54,496 nucleotides of DNA, taken from assembly GCF_001949145.1 (NCBI RefSeq), contig NW_019091444.1, positions 805,049 to 859,544 on the forward strand. Direction: 5' to 3'. Of this stretch, positions 13,664 to 25,986 are shown piece by piece. Numbering within the stretch: position 1 is the first letter of the stretch; the number at the start of each line of letters is the position of its first letter. The translations under genes were made by a program, and so were the position numbers. A model generated the notes under the pieces. That model worked only from the letters and a program-made list of their open reading frames with translations. It did no database searches and was not told the DNA's origin. This DNA is from Acanthaster planci (Eukaryota; Echinodermata; Asteroidea; Valvatida; Acanthasteridae).

Positions 13664-13802
13664 CAGCTATTCAGGGCGGACATTCGTGGGGGCAAGGGTC
13701 ATGCATCCCCGCCCCCCAAAAAAGGGTTGGCAAAATTATGTTGATAAATAAAAAAAAATGGCGCCCCGAAAATTGGGTTCTGGATCCGCCCTTGCAGCTG
13801 CG
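13664..13802. mobile_element. hAT-like miniature transposon with candidate 8-bp target duplication
   Basis: The element 13672-13794 begins CAGGGCGGA and ends TCCGCCCTTG. The flanks are CAGCTATT (13664-13671) and CAGCTGCG (13795-13802), matching at five of eight bases. CAGGG ends and 8-bp duplications are typical of hAT. The interior is C/A/G-rich and non-coding. Confidence 0.5.
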
Positions 13803-16800
13803 GAGCAGGTGCAGTAGCACACATTGCACATTGTAAGTGGCTAGTTCCCCACTTGTTTTTTGATAGGGTCTTTCAGGTTCTGGTCAAATGGACACTTTCA
13901 GCTGCTCCATGATGCTTAGAGTTGAAAACAAAACGACTGGTATGAAGCGTACTTTGGAAATGTATAGGCCTTGCGCGCTTAGGTAACGGGGTGTTATTAA
14001 CCAAAAAGGATCACGAGGTGTTTGTGTCCTTGAGCAAGAGCCTTTACCCTAATGTATACAGATAGATCTACGTCCTGTTTTAATTGAACGTTGCACTGTG
14101 CAAAGCTCTGTTGAATGATTACCGGTATAAACGGGCTTTACGCTCCACGAAGAGTTGAACAGATTATAGAAATGATTGCTGATTGGGGGAGAATACTTAA
14201 AGGTCTTTATTACAGAATGTATAACGTTATGACATTGCTATGATATCAATTTGAAAAACGGTAGTTACCTTGGGTTGTGGCAGTTTCGACAGGTTCCAGG
14301 GCGAATGTATTAGTTTTTTTTAGCGTCGTTATTCGATTCACGGAGTTCTTGGCGCCAGAGGTGTTCCGTCTCCACGTGCTCGTATGAAATGCATTCGCCG
14401 TGCATGCACCACGCCGTTATCCAGGATGGCACCGCCGAGGAGTCTGCGTCCAGTCGACACGTAAAATACTTGTAACGAACTGCCAACCCGCTGGCGCCCC
14501 GGGAATAACATACCGCTCGCCGAGCAGCAAGCATCGAATGATACACGAGCAACCACGCGCCACGCATCGATAGGGCCAATCAGCGAACGGGAGTCGTTAA
14601 CGAGATAGGGGCGCCGCGCCTCATTGGCGGGTTGTTGCAAGTCACGTAGGTTGTGCAAAGTCTGAGGAAAGAAAGAAGAGATATTGCGAGTTTCCACATG
14701 TCGCACTTCAAGCATTGCTTCCAATTAAAGCAAGACTGTCAGAACTTATGCTTAACCAACTGCGTAATATCCAGTTAAGCACGTCGACCGTTTTGAAGTA
14801 TTCAAATTTCAAATAATGCAGGGCTTGGAAAGATAAATCTGTACAATACTAAAAGCGCTCAGCTACATGGTCGCGAATATGAAAATTATATGTGAATTCT
14901 AAATTTTCTGAACGTTTTGTTAGCCAATATGTGATCATCTTCAGTGGATAAAACATAATCTTGTATGTCAGTTTCGTGAGTATGCAAACAAACTGAATTA
15001 CAAAGACGTGGTAACACTTGGGAACTTGGGGCTGGCTAAATGAGCTGTGGGAAATGTGTTTCTCCAACGCATTGTGGCGAAAAAAATGCGACCTCCTTGC
15101 CCTTTGTTCAATTTGGTAGTGTCAATAGCCACACTTGTCCGCGCCATTTTGCCAAAAGAAACGACGCAGCCATGAACTTGTAAAGTCCAGCCTGTAGGCT
15201 CCTAATCGAATTTATTCTGTTCCGCTTTGTAACGGGGTTTTCAAACAGTGGGAAGTGCGACGGGTGTTTTGCGACCCATTTAGATCGCAGCGAGGCCGCT
15301 TTATGGCTAAAGCAGCTCAGCCAGATGATCCGGGTCGAGAAAGCCGAGGTAATTAAATTTCATCTATCTCCACATCTTGAGGCTCAAGGGAAAGAGAAAA
15401 GAACACGGTTGTCGTGCGTCTGCCTCTCCAGAGAGACGGCATTAGGCGCAGACGCTACCTCGAGCTGAAAAACATTCGGCCCACTTTTTTACGGTCAGAC
15501 GACTGTAAACATTGAATGAATGCTCCTTCGACTGATCACCTATACCGCATAGCTTACATTCTGGTACAGCAATGTGTCCACGGCTTAACCCACTCTCTCG
15601 GCTATTTAAGCAGCCTTCATATCACATCCATCTAGGATCACCAGTCACAAATTAATTTTCAACCTTGGAATTCCTGACTGAAATAAGAGATAAGTCTACT
15701 CCAACCGCGATTTCGAGACGTCTGCGTGTATTTGCCAATCACATTGTCAGCTTCCATGGATATCTGGATGTCTGACGTTGATCTTCGCTGTTGAAATATT
15801 GAGTTATTTTGGAATCACCAGGCACACCTTCCCCTCACCTTGGAAACCAAATGGAGGATCTGTCAAACTGAAATTATTTCAAATATAGTTGCTGTTTATC
15901 AGGCTGAGATAAAGTTGATGCATGGAAAACGGTATCAAGGAAGCGCGTCGTTTTGAAGTGTATTATCTTCGCCTTTAAGCATCACTTGGCAGAGGCGAAC
16001 GTGTAGCGATTTGCTGTCGGCGTTATGATCCCGTTTTCCTGAATAATTCCATTGTATCATTAACCAAGAGAGCAACAAAGAATTTCAGTCTGCATGAATT
16101 ATTCCAGCCAAAGTGAAGAAAAGAGGTAAGAGGGACGACATCCTCTTAAAACGGGTCGTAGAGCTCAATCTTGCATCTCCCCATGACGGAGACTTGGGTG
16201 CAGCAACGAAGACCCCACCTCTCTAAATCTGCCCAATAATGAGACCTTTCTGTTGCCCTCAAACGCGGAATCTAGGGGTGCCGTGAGGGTCCTGACCAGA
16301 GCTCTTTATTAAGAGAGTTGTAACTCGAGTGTCTCAATCGTTGGAACCAAAATGGTGGGTTAAGACGCCTTTCCATATGCGCGTCAACACTTGCGGCAAG
16401 CGTTGCTTTTCCGTCAAAATCGTTCCTGGGGTGATTGGACGGCCGAACGCAACGCACACGTGTGTTATGTTAATAGTCCGATTTGAAAGTGAAACCTATA
16501 AAGGCATCGTGTACGCAACGCATCCCAAAAACGTATAGAAAGGCGCCTTTACGCGAGTCAGTGCACGTGGACAATTAGCACACAACAGCTACAGATATGA
16601 TGACTGCCATTTTGGTCCCAAAGTCTGAAGTTGGCGCTAATCTCCCTGTGCACAGCTCTAGCCCTGATTTCTCTCGCTTTTCCCAAAGCAAGAGGAACTG
16701 CATGTAACTTTTGACTATCCTCTTCCAAAAATCTTAAACAAGTCAGCTTCCTTACATGCTTCCCCTCCGATGTTCCAGGGAATGAAACATCTTCGATTGC

Positions 16801-19800
16801 ATCAGATTCAAAACGACACGTTGGCCGGTGCTTGTGTCTATACGATTCCTGAGCCTTACTCCCTACCGAAAATATCCCGTGCTGAGCATCTCCGGAATGT
16901 GGGACATTATTGGAGGGAGGGGAACGATCCGTCTCGCTGGCTGGGGGGGGGGCGCCGTGGACGAAGCCCCACTCCCCTTTGCCTCGTGAAGAATTAATGA
17001 CAGCGACTCCAAGGAAATATCGAAAGAGGAATATTGAATTGAAGAATCCCTCCCCAAGCAAACAAAACAACTAAAGCCATCAGTTTGGCTACACGGTTGA
17101 TGGTCATGATGTCGAAGTGGTTAACTGAGGGTAGGTACATGTACTCTTCGCCTTGCTCATTTCGAACAGGACCGCCATCCGTTAACCCATTTTCCGGGCA
17201 ATGGAGATTGTTTTCTTTTATTGACATTAGCCCGAGTCGCGCACACGGATGAAGCACGCTGACTTGAGCGTGGTGCATGGTGGTTAAATAGGCCAGCCCC
17301 GATGCCGAAGTTACGCATGGCAAAAGTTTCGAGGGAGAGAAGACCCATCTGGCCCGAGAGACTAATTGTAAGCGTCAAACAATCCTTCATTTGAAAGTGG
17401 ATACAGAAAATGCGACAGTGTTAATATTACAGCATTTCATCAACAGCCATCCCACGTTCGTTGTAATAAGAACCTATGGCGCAGCGGTAAGCCAAGGATC
17501 AACGAGCAAAGCAGACGTTGCCTTATAATGGAAAAAAAATTAATGACTGGTTGTGATTTATTGTAAATATCTGGAACGACAGGGGTAATGTTTCAGTTAT
17601 GTCTATCATGGAGGAAGGAATAACACTGAGCCTTGGTTGAAAGTATCATGCCGCTGGCTGTCGGCTATGACCTATTTCAAAAGACCCGTACATGCAGCAT
17701 ATGTACATATTGTGTTTTCCCCAACTGCATGCAGCAACATGGTTTGGACACGGCTGGATAAAACGCCACTCCGGTCACTCGCCACCTCTGCCGATAGACC
17801 TCGTAGTTTTTGTATAGAACACCAAGGCTAGGTAGACACTGAAGGTACATAAGGCGAATGCTAGAGGTAAGTGTGGAAAAGACAACTGTACATACTCATT
17901 GAGAATTTAAGAAGTATTCCTGGCGGCATAGAGCTATGCTCGAAGCAGATTGTGTAAATAGGACGTCGGGAAAGCGCACCCCGGGGCAACAGGTCACTGT
18001 ATCTACAAAAAATGGCGCGTGTGGAAAAGCTACTTGCATCCAGCTCTCTATTCCACACATGGGCATCGCTGGAATGGGCGACGGAAAACCAGATTCCCCC
18101 TCCCCACCTGTCTCGACACCTCGACAGGAAGAGTTTACAAAGGTGGGAAAAAAAGACATCCAAAAGGTCTCCTGGTTTTAACTGTCCTCCGGTGTGTTGG
18201 TGATTTCAGGATTATCTACAAGTACCCACTGCAAACGCAGACTGAAATAAGTTGGGTTTTTAATCCCTTTTTTCATGTGGCAAGTAGCCACTAAATCCAT
18301 ACATGACAAACGACACTCTACGAAAAGAAAAACCGGAAACTGTAGGCAACTCTCACTAAAGCAAATTATCCTCTCCAAAAGAAGACACGGGAAGGTGTCA
18401 GGACCAAGCAGGCCCTATGATTATGCTAACCCTTTGACTGGAAAACACTTCAATATTTCACAGTGGCCTGTTCGAAAGTGCTATTGAAGACATAGATATC
18501 TAAGTGGTATTTTCGTACGCTTGACTCTTGAATCACGTTGGGGTCCGATACACAACTGTATCAAATTAAATGTGTTTGCAAAGGGATTGAGAGGGATATT
18601 GAGAGGAATGCTGGATACTTAACATGGCAGTAACTGGCACCCTCAATCCTGGCTGGAAGTGATTATCCAATTTTACCGTCCACTTCTGTCAATCGTCAAA
18701 TGTAACAACATTCAGGCATCCAACTTTCGTAGAGGAGCGCGCGTGCTGACCAGCTGGACGTGCTGAAAAGTGAGAACGGTTTCGCGCAGAGATATAAAAA
18801 TAACCAAGGCAGGGCAAGCGGTACCCCCCAGGAATCCGGGACTGGTTGCGAGGGACAGCGGTGCCTCTGCCCGGATGATATGCGCGGCGAGCAAATCACC
18901 AGACTCCCCGGACCAAACTATGCCGGAAATGCGGGGGCCAGGTGCAGGCGCCGTCAGAGAAAGGACGAGCCCCGCGGACCCAAATTATGCCGGGACAGGC
19001 CGCTGCGCTTTCATCCCACTTCCAAAGTCACCGCGAAACGGCGGTCGCCTGCAAATACCTGATCAGTGAATTGACTTTTCGAAGTTTACAAAAACGTGTC
19101 AGATAGCTCTGAAGACGCACCGTGATGAGTTTTTATGTCCCGTGAACTCTAATTGTACTTTTTCGGTATTTTAGTTGAACTACCAAAACTTTAATGCAGC
19201 ATTACGCAACATTACGAGGCATTTCTACAGAGGGCACTCTCGTGATGAGACAAAATGGTTCCTCCATTAGTTAGCAACTCTAATTCCTTTTGCAGCATCA
19301 AAGCATTTCAGTTATTTGTACCGAATTGATCCGTGCACTCAGCAGCGACTTCTCAGAACTAATTACAACAAAACTAGAGGAGCGCGAGTCAAATGTGATG
19401 ACTTTTCAATCAGCCTGCTGGCTACGAGCGAAAAAAAAAATCACGCCAGCACGCGGTGAACGCCGAGTTGAGAAAACTGTGAGAAATGAAAGTGCGCGTG
19501 GCTGTCCAGTGCTAGCTTCCAAATCAAGAAACACTGATGGGAAAATATGCTTCTGGGGGTCGGCAACATGACCACAGACCTCCATTCTGATTCCAAAAAC
19601 CATTTGTCAAAACACATCACCGAAGTGTCGAGATTTACTCCCTCTCTTTTCCCCCAGAGGTTTTCTACGAAAATTTTAGCTGGAGGGTTTAATTATTGTT
19701 CCGGGGTTAATACCCGATCAATCTGTCCTTCAAGTACATCTGTTCAGGGTGGAGAAGGCCACTCTGTCTTCCCTTGACAGAACCAATGCGCTTCAGGGTG

Positions 19801-19984
19801 TTCATCGGTATGTTGATCTAGACAGCTTTCAAGTCACTTGTTGCAACACACACCTAAAACACTGAGCTGCACCAATATCTTTCTGCATACGTTACCTTTC
19901 TTGTCTGTACGTCATGTTTCCTCCCTTCACGGTGCTAGCTCCTCCTTCCTTGTCCATGACGACTTCCCTGGACGTAGATGAGAA
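13803..19984. other. No gene recognised
   Basis: Apart from the 16343-16629 repeat, there are only short unsupported open frames. A GC-rich patch at 18730-19060 contains two related blocks, GGACCAAACTATGCCGG (18910) and GGACCCAAATTATGCCGG (18977), in overlapping open frames of about 100 codons without recognisable domains. Confidence 0.55.
16343..16629. repeat. Inverted-repeat-bounded segment, GGAACCAAAATGGC family
   Basis: GGAACCAAAATGGTGG at the left and GCCATTTTGGTCCCAAAGTC at the right. The right end plus its outer flank AAAGTCTGAAGT recurs near 47523-47548. The 287-bp interior has no recognised content. Confidence 0.4.
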
Positions 19985-20109
19985 TCAGGCCGTGTCCGAA
20001 ACGGGCTTCCAGAGCTACGGCTAGGTCTATCGTCTGCGCGCTTCCACGCATTTCTAACGGAGCGAAGACCTAGGCCTAGCTCTAGACAACAGATTCGGAT
20101 GCAGCCTCA
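19985..20109. mobile_element. Miniature transposon, GGCCGTGTCC family, copy 1
   Basis: The element 19988-20106 is flanked by TCA on both sides. The left end is GGCCGTGTCCGAAACGGGCT and the right end complements GGCTGCATCCGAATC. The internal inverted blocks GCTAGGTCT and AGACCTAGGCCTAGC add to the fold. It has no open frame. The pattern of terminal repeats with a 3-bp duplication suggests a PIF/Harbinger-type parent. Confidence 0.7.
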
Positions 20110-20477
20110 TCAGTCTGTTTGCTGCTGAAAAGTACTGCCCTGGGGTCTAGCTGCCTGTGCTTTCGTAACAATCCTATTTCTCTTCACCACCATCCTGGTG
20201 ACTCTTTAGCAAAAAGATGAAAACCGAAAAACGAGGTGTTACAAAATGTATACCGCCTATTGACTTCATACGCTTCGCACGTCATCGGTTCAGTCACCAT
20301 TTGTCTACGATTTCAGTCGATTTGTTTGTCTTTCTACCGAACATTACTACCAATTTCACATATTACAAAACCTGCGATATTAAAATGGTATTAATTCAAC
20401 ATCCTGCTTGTCTGTAATCCTCTCATAACACGATGCAAAATAAACACTACAGTTTTAACTACAGGGTATAGTTTCTG

Positions 20478-20645
20478 ATAAGCCTTTTGCGAGTTAAATT
20501 TGAATAAGGTCTGGCACACTGAGTTCTTCAAGTTCACGCGAATATAACCACATGCATTGTCCACACCAAAGACACTGTTGCTATACCTCGTGGTTCGGGG
20601 CGAGCTTTTGTATAATTGCACAAGAGACGCCTTTCACCAATACAC
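20478..20645 (-). repeat. Dispersed repeat A, copy 1
   Basis: On the minus strand it runs GTGTATTGGTG ... AAAGCTCGCCCCGAACCACG ... TTATTCAAATTTAACTCGC then AAAAGGCTTAT. It aligns over its whole length with copy 4 (25837-25986), and partly with copies 2 and 3. Confidence 0.7.
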
Positions 20646-20706
20646 TATTTTCACTGGATAAAGAGGGTACCAGGGGACCATTCCATTCCGGAGATGGCGG
20701 TCGCTT

Positions 20707-20795
20707 TGCAAAAGCTTGCCCCGAATCATGTGTATATGAAATCAGATAACACAATGTACCAGATTTTATTCAATTTTAGCTCGCAGAAGGCTTAT
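20707..20795 (+). repeat. Dispersed repeat A, copy 2 (partial)
   Basis: GCAAAAGCTTGCCCCGAATC to TTTTAGCTCGCAGAAGGC then TTAT. It lacks the middle segment present in copies 1 and 4 and lies only 61 bp from copy 1, in opposite orientation. Confidence 0.65.
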
Positions 20796-21915
20796 TGGAT
20801 CCCTGTTCCGCCTTGGTCTCTCATTCAGCCCTGTTCATCATCGCCAATCTGGATACTTTTCATTCCGTTGTCTGTCAATCCACTGAGAGCTGCGCGCGTG
20901 TCTGGCCGGCGGCCATTTCGTTTGAGCCCTCTCCCCATACCTCGCCCAGGAATTCAAAGAGCCACACAGCCCCACGTGAAATAATCGCTCTGCCTGACCT
21001 TTACACCCCACTCCTCGGTCATAAAAGAACGGGCAGCTGCCGTGCGATATCATCCGGACAATCCGGCACATAAATCTTCCAGATTCCCACTCCGCGTGAA
21101 GAAGACACGCAACCCAAGTTGCAGCCAATGATGAAATAAAAGCTAACACCCAAATCCACCACTAAACTACATCGTCTCTATCTGGCCCTTAATCCAATCC
21201 AAACATTCACCGACGCGTGACATCTTCATCCATGGGTGTAAATCCCGGAGGGATCGGGGTATATATCCCCACATTTTTTTTTTACTTTGGAGGATGGGCT
21301 ATTGAATCATCCCCAACACTTTTCTGTGGGTAACCAAAAATTAAAGATGTACAGATGTACATCAATATCACGAACATTTATCTCAATATAGAATCATATG
21401 GTGTCAACCCCCCCCGGCAGCTTTTCAAATTTTCATAGCCGGGCAGGTCATCCCCTAATCATTTTCCATCCACCATCCCCCCAATTTCTGGCACACATTT
21501 TACGCCGCTAGTCACCTTCCCTCCTTGTAAAAAACTAAATAATTTAATTTTGACACGAAAGGACAAACACGCACGGGTATAAGGCAAGCTGTGCTTGTCA
21601 ATCTTTTCAAAAGTGCAGTTTTTGAGTTTGGCACATTCGACTATGCACTAGAGAAAAAAACTTTCGCAAATATATAACATTCTGAGATTCCAATTAAAAT
21701 AATCCCTTACCATTTTAGAATTTATCCGACAAACAACAGGTTTGCAGAGACTAAGAGAAACTCTGAACACATGTTTCTGTCCAGGGGATTCCACAGAAAA
21801 GTGACTCGCGGAGAAGTCCTCTTGAAAAATCTCCCACAACCATTCTGGTAACAGCAGGCATCAAAACAAGCATGAGGGGAGTGGATGCCATTGTCGATGT
21901 TGAATGGTCATTCCA

Positions 21916-21940
21916 AGGTCACAAAGGTCAAGTAAGGTCA
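21916..21940 (+). promoter_or_regulatory. Three AGGTCA half sites spaced 3 and 4 bases
   Basis: AGGTCA-CAA-AGGTCA-AGTA-AGGTCA. Such direct repeats (DR3 and DR4 spacing) are the classic binding layout for nuclear receptor heterodimers. A further AGGTCA occurs near 22025. No gene is adjacent in the window, so any role is speculative. Confidence 0.3.
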
Positions 21941-24063
21941 AATTTGGCACTTTGGAATTAGTGACGTAGTTTTCATCTGAAACATCAGATCTCTCAATAA
22001 ACACTTTAGTTGTTTGAGGGCTCCAAGGTCATATCTAGTTAAATAGCAGGGTTTTTCCATTACGCAGCGGCATGGCAACAGGACAAGCAAACAAAAGTAT
22101 ACTTAATTATTTGCACACCGAATCTTTTTCTAGCCATTTATAAGAATTTCATACATACAAATTTACAACAGTGATATGTGAGTAAATAAATTACCTGGGA
22201 CAGCCCCTCTCTTGAAACTTGGTTTTGTGTATACAAAAAAGCATATGAAATATATCGGCCATTTTCTTGTCTTACCAAGCAAGATGCAGTTGCCAGTCAA
22301 CAAGCATCTGAATTAGTATTGTCACTAAATCATGAAGATTTGTAATATGAGATCACTTAGAAAACCCCGTCTCTGTGTTCAGCTAATTAAATGAACTTGT
22401 CAGAGAACGAAGGATGGGTTGACAGGGGCCACTCGTCTTGTGTGGTGCATCGGTTATCCGTCGTGTCAGATTACTCTGAGGTCTTGTCCCTTGCGTTTAT
22501 ATCTTTAATGAACTGATCAGAAAGGAAAACAACGTGTCACCAGCATGACACCTGCTTTTCAAACACAGCATTTATCATTGCGTGAGAACACTTTCACTAC
22601 CGGTTTTTATGGTTCACCACCAGGAAATCTGACAAGACACTTTGAAATGGTCCTCTTATGCGACATCGTGGTGCCCGACTTTCACAACAGAAATCTCATC
22701 TATAACTCAATTTTCGGGTCAAACTCAAGGGTGGCATCCTCATTTTCTCCTCTATCCTTAGACTGATTGATCTAACCAGGTTGCCTGCTTTTACTCGAAA
22801 ATGCCTTCCTCAGTGTAACTGCCATTTCGGTTGGTCCACACTTCCTTGGCTAACGTGGAAATTCGAAATCGGGCTCCCTGGTTTTTCATACTGCTGGTAT
22901 AGTTCTTCCCGCCTAATGTGATTCAGAACTAAATTGACTCTACCAAGTAGGCCCTATGGCACCCTTTGATGACACATTTTATTTCCAAGTACGTTTGCAT
23001 AAAATTCAAACTTTTACATCTTTCAGATTACAAAGCTAAATATCCCCCTTGCCACTACTACTTGGAAAAACAATGTCGAGTCAGGAAAAGTTATTATTCC
23101 GATCAGACGAGTTGTATCCGCCGAGCGTTGATCTGCTTGGCGGGGTGCAGAGTCTGAACTCCGCTGTGATTTGCTCTCGGACTGTTTACTCACAATATCG
23201 AATATTTCTTTCACTGTCTTTCGCATTTAGCTTTTTATGTGTTTTTCCAGGTGCAGTCAAACCTGTCTAAATTGGTATTCTGTTCATGAGGCTTAATTTG
23301 GTTTGAAACTTTGCTTACTAAATGTAATCTATGCTTAAAAAGAAGTTCACATTTTAAATACAAATATTTCATGGGATATCATACGTCATACACCTGCTTC
23401 GCGGAGTATAAATATAACACAAAACTGAAATCCAGATGTTATAAAAACCATTAAGTATGATGTGCACAGATGGTTCAGTACTTCCGGGTGACAGCCGGGG
23501 TTATTTTACTTCACATGCACAGTACGAATACCACGCATGTCTCAGAGGTTATCAACCGCAACAAGATAAAGTGTAAACAAGGTCTTAAAAAACGTTTCTA
23601 ACTTAAACGGGCTGTATCTCTCTCCTGTTCGTCTGCGCACCGGCTGTGAAAAAAATTCATGCTCTCAAACGGCACCCGCTTCGCCCATGAAGAAAAACAA
23701 ACCGCAATTATCTCAAGCGGTCGCGGGTTCTCGCGTCGGAAGAGGCATGAGCACTGAAATTTAAATGGAAGATTCCTGCTATTAGAGAGATGTTAGATGG
23801 TTTTTTAATATCTGCGCCAATGGTTTGCGGCCAGTTTGGACCAGCGACTTACTCTTGACTCTTGCCGGAACAGCCCATATGATCAAGCCCGCCTGGAGCA
23901 TTGTAAGTGTGGTGCTTGCAGGGAGTTTCACGTCAGCAAAAATAGGCTTCACTTCTGATGTCATGTCTCAGGATACGTGCTACAATCACGCACAGACGTA
24001 CATAAAAAAAAATCTGGACTCGCAATGCCCTAAATCAGCTTATAGATATTATGGAATCCACTC

Positions 24064-24182
24064 GCGGCCATTTTACCGAGCCGAATACAAAGCTCGCCCA
24101 ACAATGCCCCCCGTTGTCCTCCCAGACGTCAATAGGAGCGAGCCAACCTGCACATTTGTGTTCGGCTCGGTAAAATGGCCGC
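24064..24182. mobile_element. Miniature inverted-repeat element with GCGGCCATTTTACC ends
   Basis: The left end GCGGCCATTTTACCGAGCCG and the right end, its exact complement over more than 20 bases, bound 119 bp. Inner blocks (ACAAAGCTCGC and GCGAGCC) extend the pairing with a gap. No target duplication was resolved. Confidence 0.7.
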
Positions 24183-25144
24183 TGGTTGGTTTGTATTTCA
24201 TACAAAGGCGTTGCAAGTGCAGGGTTTTTTTTTATATCACAGAAGTCCTAAAAGCAGAAGTCCTAAAAAGAACCCGGGCCACTATCTTTGTGGGCGGTGA
24301 GGTTTCGTTTATGGATGAAAAACATTCTAACATAATCGTTTTCAGAAAAAAAAATGCCGTTTTACCCTCTAGATCCAAAGACTTGGATAGGCTAGAAAGG
24401 TCAGACTAACCCAAAGCACTTGTCTTGAAGGACCAGTGCCTTTCCTGGGTCAGAATGATGCGAAGATTTGTCCGTGTTTGGCCCAGAAAGGCGGAAGGGG
24501 GGTGGCATTAGGTAGTGACTTCCCAGCAGGCAACATTGCCCGAGCATTGCAAGAGAAAACGTAGCCCCTGGTTATAGCCCCTTTGTAAATACGGCAGTAG
24601 GGGTATAAAAGTCCTCGCCGAGAAAAACATCAATTATTTCCAACATCGGTATAAGACATCCCCAAAGTCGGACACATCATCAGTCAAATGACAAGAAACG
24701 GCTTTAAGAAAACCCCATTTTGGTAAAAATGAAACTAAGTTTACGATTCTAAACAGGTTCTTTTTTCGGTATACCTGAAAGATCACAAAACGAAAAACAA
24801 CCCAAAACATTACTTTCTTGATCGCCGACGTTGCTGGGACAAAATAATTCGCCTTTTTCGGTGCCCTGTGAATTTAAGGTGTCAGTATTGTTGTTTGAGG
24901 CCCGCGATGAGTAATTTGAGCCGGCAAAACTGAAAACCAACAGAAAAAAAGTAACTCGATAACACCGGCTACCGCTTCACAAATTACAAAAAAAATTGTA
25001 TGGGAGAAACCACAGACTCGCCGCATTCACCCTGGGAAATCAGGGTATGGAAACTGCATGTCAGAAACATGGGCGGCAAACCTTTCAGCCTTTCTCTTGC
25101 TCTGCGCGTGTTTATTGTTAATTTGCTCGTGCTCTATTTTTTCG

Positions 25145-25190
25145 CCTATAAGCTTTTTACGAGTTAATATGAATAAAATCTGGTACACTT
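25145..25190 (-). repeat. Dispersed repeat A, copy 3 (fragment)
   Basis: On the minus strand, GTACCAGATTTTATTCATAT then TAACTCGTAAAAAGC. It matches the last 45 bases of copies 2 and 4 and abuts the inverted-repeat element starting at 25193. Confidence 0.55.
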
Positions 25191-25192
25191 GT

Positions 25193-25711
25193 AAAGCTTG
25201 GTTTCCATGTCGACGTCAGAAACGCAGAGAGCAATGCAACTAAGACGCAAAACTGCAACGCGGACAAATGGAAACATGCCAAACGGTAGTGTTGCTGACA
25301 ACGAAAACAAGTCCCCAGACGGATCGGCAAAGTTGAGCCCGGTTCAACTTTGCCGACTGTCTGCGTCAAGTCGCTGAGTGTAGGCCTATACAAACACGCA
25401 CTCTCGCATGACGGGCTTACAACCATGTTTCTCTCGCTTAGTACCACTCATTTTGCCAATTTTCCCCGGATTGTTAGCATGTGCAGCCCGATTCGTTCAA
25501 AAAATAGCTGACCATTAACAAATTACATCAAGCTTGAGTATCAGTTTGTCTTCAAGAGGCCACATTTCGAAAAGGCATTCGGGGGGATATTTCAGTTTCG
25601 GGCGCCATTTTTTGGGTGGAATGACGTCGCACAGCGTCTCTTCCGCGACTGTCTGCGTCCCGACGTCTTGCGGTCCGTCTGCATTACAAACGATCGTATG
25701 GAAACCAGGCT
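25193..25711. mobile_element. Inverted-repeat-bounded element with AGCYTGGTTTCCAT ends
   Basis: AAGCTTGGTTTCCATGTCGAC at the left and ATGGAAACCAGGCT at the right bound about 520 bp. The interior contains repeated GACTGTCTGCGTC words (25355 and 25647) and a 31-bp hairpin (25325-25355). No transposase frame is present, so it would be non-autonomous. Confidence 0.45.
25325..25355. repeat. Short hairpin
   Basis: CGGCAAAGTTGA and its exact complement TCAACTTTGCCG are separated by seven bases (GCCCGGT). Confidence 0.85.
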
Positions 25712-25836
25712 ATCTAACTGCTCATAAACATTATTTCAATTCCCCGGACTGAAGACACTTGATATACTGTGTGATTGGAAGCAAGTACTGCATAGTGACC
25801 ACTCCCTCTGGAATGGACTGGTTCCTTTTTGCCATT

Positions 25837-25986
25837 GTGTATTGGTGCAATGCGTCTTTTATGCAACTAAGCAAAAGCTTGCCCCGAATCACGAGTTACA
25901 GCAACGGTATCTTTAGTATGGAGAATTCAGTTATGTTCACGTGCGGCAGCTTTTATTCAAATTTTACTCGCAAAAGGCTTATTCGA
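25837..25986 (+). repeat. Dispersed repeat A, copy 4
   Basis: GTGTATTGGTG to ACTCGCAAAAGGCTTATTCG, including GCAAAAGCTTGCCCCGAATC. It is diverged from copy 1 but co-linear. Both copies are open in one frame with a similar short peptide (SLPRITSYSN against SSPRTTRYSN), which probably reflects shared DNA descent and not a gene. Confidence 0.7.

Larger units (their letters stand above)
20646..25144. other. No gene recognised
   Basis: Holds dispersed repeat A copy 2, the half-site cluster at 21916 and the 24064 element. The 194-codon open frame at 23825-24409 runs through that inverted repeat and shows no domain. C-runs and A-runs at 21260-21500 look like decayed repeats. Confidence 0.55.

Noticed and set aside
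16558-17070. 170-codon open frame on the minus strand
   Set aside because: Its C-terminal part overlaps a dispersed repeat end (near 16605-16640) that recurs at 47523. No recognisable domain.
23825-24409. 194-codon open frame on the plus strand
   Set aside because: It runs straight through both arms of the 24064-24182 inverted repeat, has no recognisable domain, and its length is near chance expectation for a window this size.
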